Shown in pieces: positions 1 to 7,846 of a stretch of DNA of 27,780 nucleotides. Below the pieces are notes generated by a model that saw nothing but the letters and a program-made list of their open reading frames with translations, was not told the DNA's origin and did no database searches. How positions within the stretch are numbered: the first letter of the stretch is position 1; each line of letters begins with the position of its first letter. A program made the position numbers and the translations under genes. Source of the stretch: an uncultured Chlorobiaceae bacterium (lineage in GTDB: Bacteria; Bacteroidota; Chlorobiia; Chlorobiales; Chlorobiaceae); contig CAIQSY010000026.1 of assembly GCA_903874585.1 (NCBI GenBank), forward strand, positions 1-27,780, read 5' to 3'.

Positions 1-899
1 ACCAGAGGACCAACCTCCGGAATGTAGATAACATCGCCATCCTGCAGGAAACGATCCATACTTTTATCGCCATAAAGCAACATATCGTAAAGATCAATAG
101 ATACCGGGGGATTAGTACCGCGCTTTAACTGAATATTGCGCATAGTACCTGTGACCGATGGACCACCAGAGGCAAAAAGGGCGTTGAGCAAGGTACTCAT
201 GGCACTGAGGGTGTAGGTGCCTGGACGCTGTGCATGACCAAGAATATAAATCTGCACACTGCGGGTTTGGGCTATACTTGCGGTGAGTTCAAAGTTAGTA
301 TATATTCGGCTGATCGCTTTTTTAAGGTAGCCTTGCAGGTCACGATATTTGACACCGGCAACATTGACCGAACCAACACGAGGCAGATAAATTTCGCCAC
401 TGCGGTTGACCGTAACATTAACATCAATATCAACCATACCCCAGCCACGAACCTGCAACGCATCACCAGGACCAAGAATATAATCAGCATTCACTTGCGC
501 ACCACTCAGCGGCGCATAGGTGCTGGGTACATTACCAAACAAATCGCGCCCGAAGTGAGGAAGCGACGCCCCGGTAGAGTTTGCCACATAGGACTGAAAA
601 CTTCCGGCAGTTGACGAAATACCCGAAGGAGCAACCTCTGTACGCTCACCCTGAGGCTTCCCCATTTCCGTAGAACGGGCAGCATCGGAGGGTGATGTTG
701 TCATAGATACCGGCGCCCCCATAGAAGGAGAGGTTGCAAAGGATGAACTTGCGGCACTTGACACTGTAGCACCTGAGGCACTGTCACCAGAACCGGACGA
801 GGAGCCAGAACCCTCAGCAGCAACGAGAGAGCAAGGCAGCAACAATGCTATAACAACCAGCAAAAGAGAGAGAGAACGCATAACACGAAAAGATGACAT
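1..899 (-). CDS. Wza-like polysaccharide export outer-membrane protein, partial (3' end off window)
   Basis: Reading the minus strand from ATG at 899 gives an open frame of 299 codons to the window edge. Residues 1-28 form a signal peptide (positive start, run of Leu/Val/Ile, cut near LVAA). Residues 29-110 are a Ser/Ala/Gly-rich low-complexity linker. From about residue 139 a Poly_export domain begins (DYILGPGD, then VNRSGEIYLPRVGSV), followed by an SLBB-type segment from about 228 (YILGHAQRPGTYTL, FLQDGDVIYIPEVG). This is the Wza/KpsD family, which forms the outer-membrane and periplasmic channel for capsule or exopolysaccharide export. Cys23 sits in LLPCS, a poor lipobox, so lipidation is uncertain. 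A second in-frame ATG at 881 is possible. Neither start has a strong ribosome binding site. Partner export and synthesis genes would lie to the left, outside the window. Confidence 0.88.
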   Translation of the reverse strand, partial: MSSFRVMRSLSLLLVVIALLLPCSLVAAEGSGSSSGSGDSASGATVSSAASSSFATSPSMGAPVSMTTSPSDAARSTEMGKPQGERTEVAPSGISSTAGSFQSYVANSTGASLPHFGRDLFGNVPSTYAPLSGAQVNADYILGPGDALQVRGWGMVDIDVNVTVNRSGEIYLPRVGSVNVAGVKYRDLQGYLKKAISRIYTNFELTASIAQTRSVQIYILGHAQRPGTYTLSAMSTLLNALFASGGPSVTGTMRNIQLKRGTNPPVSIDLYDMLLYGDKSMDRFLQDGDVIYIPEVGPL

Positions 900-989
900 A
901 AAACGATAGGGAAATGATGCAATAATTAAAAGCAAAGCTGCCTTCAGTCACACACAACGAAGGTACAAATAAGAATAATGACTGAGCTT

Positions 990-1019
990 TTTATAAACAG
1001 CGTATTGTAATGTACGCAA
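990..1019 (-). promoter_or_regulatory. candidate sigma-70 promoter for the polysaccharide export gene
   Basis: On the minus strand TTGCGT (1019-1014) and TATAAA (995-990) are separated by 18 bases, with an 11-base T run just upstream that could act as an UP-like element. It would give a leader of roughly 80 bases before the ATG at 899. This is a sequence match only. Confidence 0.45.
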
Positions 1020-1042
1020 AAAAAAAAATTCTTCCTTGAATT
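1018..1042 (-). terminator. weak candidate intrinsic terminator of recQ
   Basis: On the minus strand, 57 bases after the recQ stop, GAATTC-like arms (AATTC 1042-1038 side, GAATT 1031-1027 side, 6-base loop) run straight into a stretch of 11 T. The stem is only 5 bp and AT-rich, so the U-run is the main argument. It overlaps the proposed -35 of the next gene. Confidence 0.35.
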
Positions 1043-1098
1043 CTCACGTCTGTTCCCCAGAGCTGCTCAAGATCTCAACCTGCTTTTTAACCCGACGA

Positions 1099-2976
1099 TC
1101 ACGCATCATCAGAAAAACGATCAATCACTCGCAAAAACTGCTGCCCATAACGTTCCAGCTTGACCTCACCAACACCAGAGATCGACAGCAACGCCTCCGC
1201 CGTACGAGGAGAGTGTGCCGCCATATCGCGCAGGGTACGGTCGGAAAAAACCACATAGGGCGGAATGCCCTGCTCATCAGCAATCTGTTTGCGCAATGAG
1301 CGGAGCAGCTCGAAAAGCTCATGATTACCCGCCGGATTACCTTCAGCTTCAGGCGCTGCGCTCTTTGCTTTTACCGCTTTTGCTGGCGACTCGTGCACAC
1401 GGACAATATCAAGCCGCTCTTCACCCTTTAAAATCCGCACCGCTTTCGGCAACAGCAGTAAGGTAGGATAAAGTCCTTCCGCTTTTGCAATAACCCCATG
1501 AGCAAGCAGTTCATCAACTAACTGACGCCAAAATTTTTTGCCGCGATCTTTGCCTACTCCATAGGTTTTCAACTTATTGTGCCCAAAATCGAGAATTCTC
1601 TTATTGGCACTGCCCATAACAACATCGACAATATGCGTTGCGCCAAACCGCTCCTCTGTGCGCACAATTGCTGAAAGCAGCATTTGCGCCTCACGCGTAC
1701 AATCGACAACATCGCGCGTGCCGAGACAAATATCGCACGCATTGCAGTTATCGTGCGGATAGTGTTCACCAAAATAATCGAGCAAAGTGCGACGACGACA
1801 GACGGATGTACTTGCAAAAGAGATGACCCGCGTTAATGCGCCAAGTGCTTTGGCCCGTTCCGTTTCATCGAGCATGGAGTCGATAAAAAAGCGCACTTTA
1901 TGAATATCGCCCTGCGCAAACAGCAACGTGCAGTGCGCCGGTTCACCATCGCGACCGGCACGACCGGTTTCCTGATAATAATTTTCGATGCTTTTTGGGA
2001 TGTCGGCATGAATAACAAAGCGGATATTCGATTTGTCGATACCCATGCCAAAGGCGATAGTTGCCACCATAACATCAGCCTCATCGCGAATAAACGCATC
2101 CTGATTCCGCTGACGCTCGGCATCGGTCAACCCCGCGTGATAGGGAAGCGCACGAAACCCTTTAGCCTGCAGCATTGCCGCGGTGTCGTTCACATTTTTA
2201 CGACTGGTGCGGTAGATGATGCCCGCTTTGCCAATACCCACTTTGCCAATACTTGCTTTGCCAATAGCCACATCCCCTTGATGGGTTTTAAGCAGCGCCA
2301 CCAGTTGTGCATCGACATTATCCTTAAACCGTACATCATACATCAAGTTCGGGCGATCGAACGAGGCGCGGACAACAAGCGGAGTGCGCAGGGCGAGTTT
2401 ATCGAGAATATCCTGCTGAACATGGTGCGTGGCTGTGGCGGTAAATGCGGCTATGGGGAGATGCGGGAAAAGCGTCACCAACTCCGAGAGTGAGAGGTAA
2501 TCGGGGCGGAAGTCGTGACCCCATTCAGAGATGCAGTGCGCTTCGTCAATAACGACCATGCTCAATTGCACGCGAGTAAGCAATTGACGGAAATGGTCGA
2601 GCGAGAAGCGCTCGGGCGCGACATAGAGCAGGTTGAGCTGACCAGCATGAAGATCGCGCACAACCTGATCGCGCTCATCGGGGAGCTGTGAGCTGTTGAG
2701 AAACGCTGCACGAATGCCGTTGGCACGCGCACCATCAACCTGATCTTTCATTAATGCAATCAGCGGGCTGACTACCATGCAGGTGCCCGGAAGCAGGACT
2801 GCGGGTAACTGGTAGCAGAGCGATTTGCCACCGCCTGTGGGCATAACAGCAAAAACATCGCGACGGTCGAGAATGGCACGCACAACCGATTCCTGGTTGG
2901 GGCGAAACTCTCGAAAACCAAAGACTTTGCGAAGTGTATCGGAGATGGCGACGTTGGATATGGATGGAGTGCTCAT
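1099..2976 (-). CDS. recQ: ATP-dependent DNA helicase RecQ
   Basis: A 625-residue RecQ-family 3'-5' helicase acting in recombination and replication-fork repair. Visible in order: the FGFREFRPNQ Q-motif (19-28), Walker A PTGGGKS (46-52), DEAH (144-147), the TATAT motif III region (about 179-183), motif VI QETGRAGRDG (about 335-344), the zinc cysteines C393, C411, C414 and C417, a winged-helix region, and a C-terminal HRDC domain (about 550-622). The frame stays open upstream to 3180, but that extension crosses the leu leader region on the other strand and lacks RecQ similarity, so I chose the ATG at 2976, just ahead of the family N-terminus. Oddity: residues 237-251, in the lobe 1-lobe 2 region just before GIIYRTSRKNV, are three tandem IGK pentads encoded by a 15-bp repeat. 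The gene is divergent from the leu leader. Confidence 0.96.
   Translation of the reverse strand: MSTPSISNVAISDTLRKVFGFREFRPNQESVVRAILDRRDVFAVMPTGGGKSLCYQLPAVLLPGTCMVVSPLIALMKDQVDGARANGIRAAFLNSSQLPDERDQVVRDLHAGQLNLLYVAPERFSLDHFRQLLTRVQLSMVVIDEAHCISEWGHDFRPDYLSLSELVTLFPHLPIAAFTATATHHVQQDILDKLALRTPLVVRASFDRPNLMYDVRFKDNVDAQLVALLKTHQGDVAIGKASIGKVGIGKAGIIYRTSRKNVNDTAAMLQAKGFRALPYHAGLTDAERQRNQDAFIRDEADVMVATIAFGMGIDKSNIRFVIHADIPKSIENYYQETGRAGRDGEPAHCTLLFAQGDIHKVRFFIDSMLDETERAKALGALTRVISFASTSVCRRRTLLDYFGEHYPHDNCNACDICLGTRDVVDCTREAQMLLSAIVRTEERFGATHIVDVVMGSANKRILDFGHNKLKTYGVGKDRGKKFWRQLVDELLAHGVIAKAEGLYPTLLLLPKAVRILKGEERLDIVRVHESPAKAVKAKSAAPEAEGNPAGNHELFELLRSLRKQIADEQGIPPYVVFSDRTLRDMAAHSPRTAEALLSISGVGEVKLERYGQQFLRVIDRFSDDA
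2225..2269 (-). repeat. three tandem 15-bp units inside recQ
   Basis: On the plus strand the units are GCTTTGCCAATACCC (2225-2239), ACTTTGCCAATACTT (2240-2254) and GCTTTGCCAATAGCC (2255-2269). All share the core CTTTGCCAATA. The period is a multiple of three, so on the coding strand it adds five-residue units AIGKA, SIGKV and GIGKA without shifting the frame. Confidence 0.85.
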
Positions 2977-3082
2977 GCCTTGAGTATAAGGAGAAGTGGC
3001 GGGAATTCCGCATGGGGCGGTTTGGGACTGCTTGGGACTGATGTCCAATTCTGCTTTAGCTTGAGGAAATAGTTCCGCTTTT

Positions 3083-3110
3083 TTGCAAGCTTGAGTTATT
3101 TCTCTATCTT
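3083..3110 (+). promoter_or_regulatory. candidate promoter of the leu leader and leuA
   Basis: TTGCAA (3083-3088) and TATCTT (3105-3110) are 16 bases apart and lie about 34 bases upstream of the leader peptide start. The -10 is a weak match. Its position fits an attenuator-controlled transcript, but other nearby AT-rich hexamers could serve. Confidence 0.35.
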
Positions 3111-3143
3111 TAATACATGAAAATAGAGCAAAAGGTGATAACC

Positions 3144-3230
3144 ATGCGTACAACGAGCGAACACAACCTTCTCCTGACACTTGGACTGCTGCTATGCGGT
3201 GGCGGAGCTGTTGAGGGAGGTGCTTTTTAG
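3144..3230 (+). CDS. leuL: leu operon leader peptide (leucine-rich, 28 aa)
   Basis: A short ORF with a clear ribosome binding site (AAAGGTG at 3131-3137, six bases before the ATG). It encodes 28 residues whose centre reads NLLLTLGLLLC: seven leucine codons within nine (3168-3194), using CTT, CTC, CTG and CTA. It ends with TAG at 3228-3230 and is followed by a terminator hairpin and then leuA. This is the hallmark of a leader peptide whose translation senses leucyl-tRNA supply, as in enterobacterial leu operons. The peptide has no similarity to a working enzyme. The name leuL is used by analogy of role, not by sequence homology. Confidence 0.85.
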   Translation: MRTTSEHNLLLTLGLLLCGGGAVEGGAF

Positions 3231-3283
3231 TTCGTTTTCGCTATTTATTTTTACGAGAGAAAGAGAACATTTTTAAAGCCACC
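3166..3283 (+). promoter_or_regulatory. alternative RNA pairings of the leu attenuator
   Basis: Three mutually exclusive pairings can be drawn by eye. Region 1 (ACCTTCT, 3166-3172, over the first Leu codons) can pair with region 2 (GGGAGGT, 3215-3221) using two G-U pairs. Region 2 (GGTGCTTT, 3219-3226, over the leader stop) can pair with region 3 (AAAGCCACC, 3275-3283) with one bulged C, which would break the terminator. A second possible anti-terminator strand is GGTGGC at 3198-3203, complementary to GCCACC at 3278-3283. Ribosome stalling on Leu codons would cover region 1 and free region 2 for antitermination. No folding energies were calculated. Confidence 0.6.
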
Positions 3284-3320
3284 AATCCCTTTTCGATTGG
3301 TGGCTTTATTCATTTTATTC
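3275..3320 (+). terminator. leu attenuator terminator hairpin
   Basis: A perfect 13-bp stem: AAAGCCACCAATC (3275-3287), a 7-base loop CCTTTTC (3288-3294) and GATTGGTGGCTTT (3295-3307). It is followed by the U-rich stretch ATTCATTTTATTC. It lies 44 bases after the leader stop and 45-77 bases before leuA, and there is no upstream gene on this strand whose end it could serve, so its natural role is conditional termination ahead of leuA. Confidence 0.85.
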
Positions 3321-3351
3321 AATGAAATTATAATGGAGAAAAGGGGGTCTT

Positions 3352-5028
3352 ATGATGAATTATAAAAAATATGCGCCTTATCCTGTGGTCGCAATGACTG
3401 AACGGAACTGGCCGAACAACACCATTACCCGTGCGCCAATATGGTGCAGCGTTGATTTGCGTGATGGCAATCAGGCGTTGCCGATACCGATGAGCGTTGA
3501 TGAGAAGGTTGCCATGTTTCAATTGCTTGTTTCGATTGGTTTTAAAGAGATTGAAATTGGCTTTCCTTCTGCCTCAGCCACGGAATTTGCTTTTGCACGG
3601 CGCTTGATTGAGGGCAATTTGATTCCTGATGATGTGACTATTCAGGTGTTGACGCAGGCACGTGAGCACTTGATTCGCAAAACATTTGCCGCTATCAGCG
3701 GGGCGAAACATGCCATTGTGCATCTCTACAATTCGACATCGAGCTTGCAGCGCAATGTGGTGTTCCGTAAAAACAGGGAGGAGATTAAGGCGATTGCCAT
3801 TGAGGGCACTGCGCTGGTGCGCCGCTTGAAAGATGAGTCGGGCAATGCCGGAATTCGGTATGAGTACAGCCCTGAGAGCTTTACGGGCACGGAGCTTGAT
3901 TATGCGCTGAAGGTGTGCCATGCGGTGATGGAGACTTGGGGAGCATCGGCGGAGGATAAAATTATTCTGAATTTGCCTTCGACCGTTGAGATGTCGATGC
4001 CGAATATTTATGCTGACCGTATTGAGTGGTTCTGCCGCAACATCAACAATCGTGAGGCAGCGCTGATAAGCGTGCATGCCCATAATGACCGCGGCACAGC
4101 GGTGGCGACTGCTGAACTGGCGTTGCTTGCCGGAGCTGACCGTGTGGAGGGTGCGCTGTTTGGTAATGGCGAACGGTGTGGCAATATGGATGTAGTGACG
4201 ATTGCGCTGAACCTTTTTACGCAGGGCGTTGACCCTATGCTGAATTTTTCAGATTTGCCACGCATCCGAGAAATGTATAAAAAGTGTACGCGCATGGATA
4301 TTCATCAGCGCCACCCTTATGCCGGTGATCTGGTCTATACCGCATTTTCAGGCTCGCATCAGGATGCTATCAGCAAGGGGCTGAAATTGCAGCCGTCGTC
4401 GCCCAATGGATTGTGGGCTGTGCCGTATCTCCCTATTGACCCAAGTGATGTGGGGTGCAACTATGAGGCGATTGTACGTATTAACAGCCAGTCGGGGAAA
4501 GGTGGCGTGGCGTATGTGCTTGAGAAGGATTACGGTATTCAAATTCCCAAGTGGATGCAGCCTGATTTTGCAGAGGCAGTTCAGGCGGTTGCCGATATGA
4601 GTGGCGCCGAGTTGACGCCGGAGCAGATTCATGAGCTGTTTCACAAGGAGTATATTAAGCTGAAGGAGCCGTTTACCATTAAAAAGTGCCAGATACGATG
4701 GGATGACAAGGAGATTGAGCGCAATGATGAGGAAGCGACAACCATCACTTGTGTGATACAATCTGCGGATCGGGAGTTCCGTTTTGAGACGCAAGGTAAT
4801 GGACCACTTGATGCTTTTGTGAAAGGACTGGTGAAGGAGAGCGGGCTGGAGTTCAGTATTGATGACTTTAATGAACATGCCATCGGGCGCAGCGCTGGAG
4901 CTCTTGCTATTGCCTATATAAAAATTGTGTGTGCTGATGGACGCATCTCTTTTGGTGCAGGTATTGACTCAAATATCAGTCTTGCCTCCATTAAGGCGAC
5001 AGTGAGCGCTTTAAATAGACTTTCGTAA
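3352..5028 (+). CDS. leuA: 2-isopropylmalate synthase
   Basis: Catalyses acetyl-CoA plus 2-oxoisovalerate to 2-isopropylmalate, the first committed step of leucine synthesis. The 558-residue protein has the length and motifs of the long LeuA type: LRDGNQALP (36-44) with catalytic Arg37 and metal ligand Asp38, metal ligands in HAHNDRG (242-248), GNGERCGN (271-278), and a C-terminal LeuA regulatory (leucine-sensing dimer) domain from about residue 430. Start: a strong purine run (GGAGAAAAGGGGG) ends about five bases before ATG at 3352; a second ATG follows directly at 3355. Upstream lie a leucine-rich leader and terminator, implying attenuation by leucyl-tRNA on top of the usual leucine feedback. 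znuA begins 21 bases after the stop. Confidence 0.97.
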   Translation: MMNYKKYAPYPVVAMTERNWPNNTITRAPIWCSVDLRDGNQALPIPMSVDEKVAMFQLLVSIGFKEIEIGFPSASATEFAFARRLIEGNLIPDDVTIQVLTQAREHLIRKTFAAISGAKHAIVHLYNSTSSLQRNVVFRKNREEIKAIAIEGTALVRRLKDESGNAGIRYEYSPESFTGTELDYALKVCHAVMETWGASAEDKIILNLPSTVEMSMPNIYADRIEWFCRNINNREAALISVHAHNDRGTAVATAELALLAGADRVEGALFGNGERCGNMDVVTIALNLFTQGVDPMLNFSDLPRIREMYKKCTRMDIHQRHPYAGDLVYTAFSGSHQDAISKGLKLQPSSPNGLWAVPYLPIDPSDVGCNYEAIVRINSQSGKGGVAYVLEKDYGIQIPKWMQPDFAEAVQAVADMSGAELTPEQIHELFHKEYIKLKEPFTIKKCQIRWDDKEIERNDEEATTITCVIQSADREFRFETQGNGPLDAFVKGLVKESGLEFSIDDFNEHAIGRSAGALAIAYIKIVCADGRISFGAGIDSNISLASIKATVSALNRLS

Positions 5029-5049
5029 CTCTCTTATTTTGTAATATCG

Positions 5050-5961
5050 ATGAGGGCGGTAAGCAACGTGAAGCACTGGCTGCTGATGGTGCCAGTGCTT
5101 TTGCTGATGATTTTTTTTTCGGGGTGTGAGATGGGGAAGAAAAAGCCTGAAGAGGGAACGCTACGGGTGATAACCTCAATTATGCCCCTCTCTTATTTTG
5201 TTGAGAGAATTGGTGGTAAGCATGTGGCGGTTTCGGTGATGGTGCCGCCTGGTGGTAATCCGCACAGTTATGAGCCAACACCTCAGCAGATGGTACAAAT
5301 GGGCGAGGCGAAACTGTTTGTGAAAGCGGGTTCAGGTGTGGAGTTTGAGCTTGACTGGATGTCGCGAATGATGTCGCTCAATGGTGATTTGCAGGTGTGC
5401 AATGCTTCTGAAGGGGTAGTGCTGCAACCGATAAAGCGCCGCGCGACCGTACATCAGGCTCAACATTACCACACACCGTTTGATCCGCACTTCTGGTTGA
5501 CTCCGTTGAATGGTGTGCGTATAACCCGTAATGTTGAGCGGGCACTTATTGCTGCTGACCCTGTAAATGCGGCGGCATATAAGGCAAATGCGGCAATGCT
5601 GGTAGCTGAGCTTGAGGCACTGGACGGGGAGATTCGCTCTACATTTGCTGGTGTTACAAAGAAACGGTTTCTGGTGTTTCATCCAGCATGGGGATATTAT
5701 GCAAGTGAATACGGTCTGGAGCAGATTGCGGTTGAGGAGGAGGGTAAGACGTTGACTCCCGCGCAGATGCAGCGGGTGATTCAACAGGCTGCCGCACACC
5801 GCATCAGCATTATTTTTGTGGCGCCACAATCCAGCGACTCACAAACAACGACCATTGCACAGGAGATTGGGGCGCACATTGGCTACGTTGATCCTCTTGC
5901 ATACGATTATCAAACAAATTTACGCAATGCCACACGAGCTTTTGTTGAGAGTATGCAATGA
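5050..5961 (+). CDS. znuA: zinc ABC transporter substrate-binding lipoprotein
   Basis: Periplasmic metal-binding component of a zinc/manganese (ABC-3 type) importer. It has 303 residues, with a lipoprotein signal ending FFSGC (Cys26), so it is probably lipid-anchored. Expected metal ligands are present: His72 (GGNPHSYEP), His147 (FDPHFWL), His211 (FHPAWGYY) and Asp281 (YVDPLA). A short His-containing loop at 135-141 (HQAQHYH) resembles, in reduced form, the His-rich loop of zinc-type members and favours zinc over manganese. A GTG at 5068 would give a tighter signal peptide. The stop overlaps the znuC start (ATGA), which indicates translational coupling. No Zur-like palindrome was recognised upstream; transcription probably comes through from leuA. 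Confidence 0.92.
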   Translation: MRAVSNVKHWLLMVPVLLLMIFFSGCEMGKKKPEEGTLRVITSIMPLSYFVERIGGKHVAVSVMVPPGGNPHSYEPTPQQMVQMGEAKLFVKAGSGVEFELDWMSRMMSLNGDLQVCNASEGVVLQPIKRRATVHQAQHYHTPFDPHFWLTPLNGVRITRNVERALIAADPVNAAAYKANAAMLVAELEALDGEIRSTFAGVTKKRFLVFHPAWGYYASEYGLEQIAVEEEGKTLTPAQMQRVIQQAAAHRISIIFVAPQSSDSQTTTIAQEIGAHIGYVDPLAYDYQTNLRNATRAFVESMQ

Positions 5962-6629
5962 GTATGCGCGTCATTGAATGTAACCAGCTCTCTCTTGAAC
6001 TGGGCGGTTCAAGGGTGCTCGATGGAGTGACGTTTTCCGTTGAGGAGGGTGATTTTCTTGGTATTGTTGGTCCGAATGGTGGTGGCAAAACAACGCTGCT
6101 GCGAGTGATGCTTGGTATTCAGAAGCATGATTGTGGTAAGGTGAGTGTGTTTGGCAAGCCACCTGGGCATTCGCCGGAAAAGATTGGTTATGTGCCGCAG
6201 CGCCTCTTTTTTGACAGGAGTTTTCCGATGAGTGTGCGAGAGCTGGTGCTGATGGGACGGCTGCCGAAAAAGTCGCTGTTTGAACGTTATAACGCTGTTG
6301 ACCGTGCTTGTGCTGATGAGGCGATACACCTTACGGGACTTGAGAGGCTGATGGAGAGGCGTATTGGCGATTTATCGGGCGGTGAACTGCAGCGTGTGCT
6401 GGTGGCGAGAGCGCTTGCTGGCAAGCCTGAGCTTCTGCTGCTTGATGAGCCGACATCGAGCATTGACCCTGAGATGAAGACGACTATTTATGACTTGATG
6501 ATACGATTAAGAGGAAGCTTAACGATGGTGCTGGTGAGCCACGATACTGAGACGATACGCCATTATGTTACAAAAATGGTGAACCTGAATGTAACACTCA
6601 ATCTGCTCCATGGATTTGAGAACCATTGA
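5958..6629 (+). CDS. znuC: zinc ABC transporter ATP-binding protein
   Basis: Cytoplasmic ATPase of the zinc importer, 223 residues, typical for the family. Seen: Walker A GPNGGGKTT (38-46), Q-loop Gln81 (YVPQR), ABC signature LSGGELQRV (139-147), Walker B LLLLDEP (159-165) and H-loop His195 (VSHD). It overlaps znuA by four bases (ATGA); a second ATG two codons in, at 5964, is an alternative start. znuB, the membrane partner, follows 11 bases after the stop. Confidence 0.93.
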   Translation: MSMRVIECNQLSLELGGSRVLDGVTFSVEEGDFLGIVGPNGGGKTTLLRVMLGIQKHDCGKVSVFGKPPGHSPEKIGYVPQRLFFDRSFPMSVRELVLMGRLPKKSLFERYNAVDRACADEAIHLTGLERLMERRIGDLSGGELQRVLVARALAGKPELLLLDEPTSSIDPEMKTTIYDLMIRLRGSLTMVLVSHDTETIRHYVTKMVNLNVTLNLLHGFENH

Positions 6630-6640
6630 TACCGTAAGCT

Positions 6641-7462
6641 ATGCTGCAGGAGATTCTTGCTTTTGACTTTATGCGTAATGCTTTGCTTGCGGCGCTGCTT
6701 TCGAGCATTGCCTGCGGCATAATAGGGAGTTATGTTGTTGTTAAAAAGATTGGCTTTATCAGCGGGGGCATTGCGCATACTGCGTTTGGTGGCATTGGGC
6801 TGAGCTATTATCTGGGCATTAATCCGCTTTTTGGCATTATTCCCTTCAGCCTTGCTGCGGCTATGGCGATAGGATTGCTGGGAAAAAAAGCCAATGTGGC
6901 GGAGGATACGGCTATTGGGACGTTGTGGGCAATCGGGATGGCTGTCGGGGTGATTTTTATCGGCATTACTCCCGGCTACGCGCCTGATTTGTTCAGCTAT
7001 CTGTTTGGCAATATTCTGACAGTGCCAACGTTTGATTTATGGATGATTCTACTGCTTGATTTTTTGATTGTGGTGCTGGTGTGGCTTTTTAACAAGGAGT
7101 TTCTTGCCATTTCGTTTGATGAAGAGTATGCGGAGGTTTCAGGATTGCCGACAACGGCGCTTTATTTGCTGATGCTTGCGCTTATTGCGCTGACGGTGGT
7201 GATAATGGTGCGAGTTGTAGGAATTGTGATGGTGATTGCGCTGCTGACGATTCCTGCGGCTCTTGCACGAACCTTCAGCCGAAGCCTGCCACGCATGATG
7301 TTGGTTTCTGTTTTACTTTCAGCACTGTTCAGTATTGCCGGCTTGTGGCTCTCTTTTCTGCTTGATATTGCTTCGGGAGCGACGATTATTCTTGTTGCCG
7401 GGTCAACTTTTTTTCTGGTTCATGCGTGGCGATTGCTTTTCGTGGTTTTGAAAAAACGATAA
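6641..7462 (+). CDS. znuB: zinc ABC transporter permease
   Basis: Integral membrane permease of the ABC-3 family (ZnuB/MntB), 273 residues with about eight hydrophobic segments. Characteristic stretches are GSYVVVKKIGFISGGIAHTAFGGIG near residues 29-53 and VRVVGIVMVIALLTIPAALAR in the C-terminal half, the segment that contacts the ATPase in this family. There is no clear ribosome binding site, so translation may be coupled to znuC 11 bases upstream. The stop codon (7460-7462) directly abuts the stop of the convergent pmp3 gene, with no spacer and no terminator between them. Confidence 0.93.
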   Translation: MLQEILAFDFMRNALLAALLSSIACGIIGSYVVVKKIGFISGGIAHTAFGGIGLSYYLGINPLFGIIPFSLAAAMAIGLLGKKANVAEDTAIGTLWAIGMAVGVIFIGITPGYAPDLFSYLFGNILTVPTFDLWMILLLDFLIVVLVWLFNKEFLAISFDEEYAEVSGLPTTALYLLMLALIALTVVIMVRVVGIVMVIALLTIPAALARTFSRSLPRMMLVSVLLSALFSIAGLWLSFLLDIASGATIILVAGSTFFLVHAWRLLFVVLKKR

Positions 7463-7633
7463 TCAGGCACTTACCTGGCGTTTTTCCTGAATCATTAAAA
7501 AGAGCGCAAATGCTATACCGGGTAACCAGCCGGCGGCGGTGAGCAGACCAGCTAACATAATAGTGCCCGCTTCTTTGTTGGTAACTGCTGCAGGTGGAAG
7601 AATAAAGGCAAGAATCCAGCGACGAATATCCAT
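7463..7633 (-). CDS. Pmp3/YqaE (UPF0057) family small membrane protein
   Basis: A 56-residue protein read on the minus strand from ATG at 7633, with AGGAG (7645-7641) seven bases upstream. It contains two hydrophobic segments with the family's conserved features: WILAFILPPAAV (6-17) and AGWLPGIAFALF (about 34-45). Pmp3/YqaE proteins are proteolipids linked in other organisms to membrane potential and stress; the molecular role is not settled. The overlapping longer frame starting at 7640 is out of register and is not this protein. Its 3' end touches the znuB stop, so the two transcripts must converge here. Confidence 0.88.
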   Translation of the reverse strand: MDIRRWILAFILPPAAVTNKEAGTIMLAGLLTAAGWLPGIAFALFLMIQEKRQVSA

Positions 7634-7846
7634 TGGTCATCTCCTGTTTTTTTTGTGGAAAAAATTAAATTTACCACTAATACCAACAACAAGCAATGTA
7701 AAAACGTTACTGGCTTTACGTGGTACCACTTTTACTGATTCTCGGTATTTCTTGTTTTTTAATTCTAAAAATGTAAATTTGCTTCCCTTCATAAGATAAT
7801 CCTGAGCTATAACGCTCTTGATTTTTTGAACATAAATTGAACTAAC

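Noticed and set aside
1900..2493. 197-residue plus-strand frame opposite recQ
   Set aside because: It lies wholly antisense to an intact helicase gene with clear motifs, and its His/Ile-rich composition is a mirror artefact.
2977..3180. 68-residue N-terminal extension of RecQ
   Set aside because: Composition is unlike the family, it overlaps the leu promoter and leader on the other strand, and RecQ similarity begins only just after the ATG at 2976.
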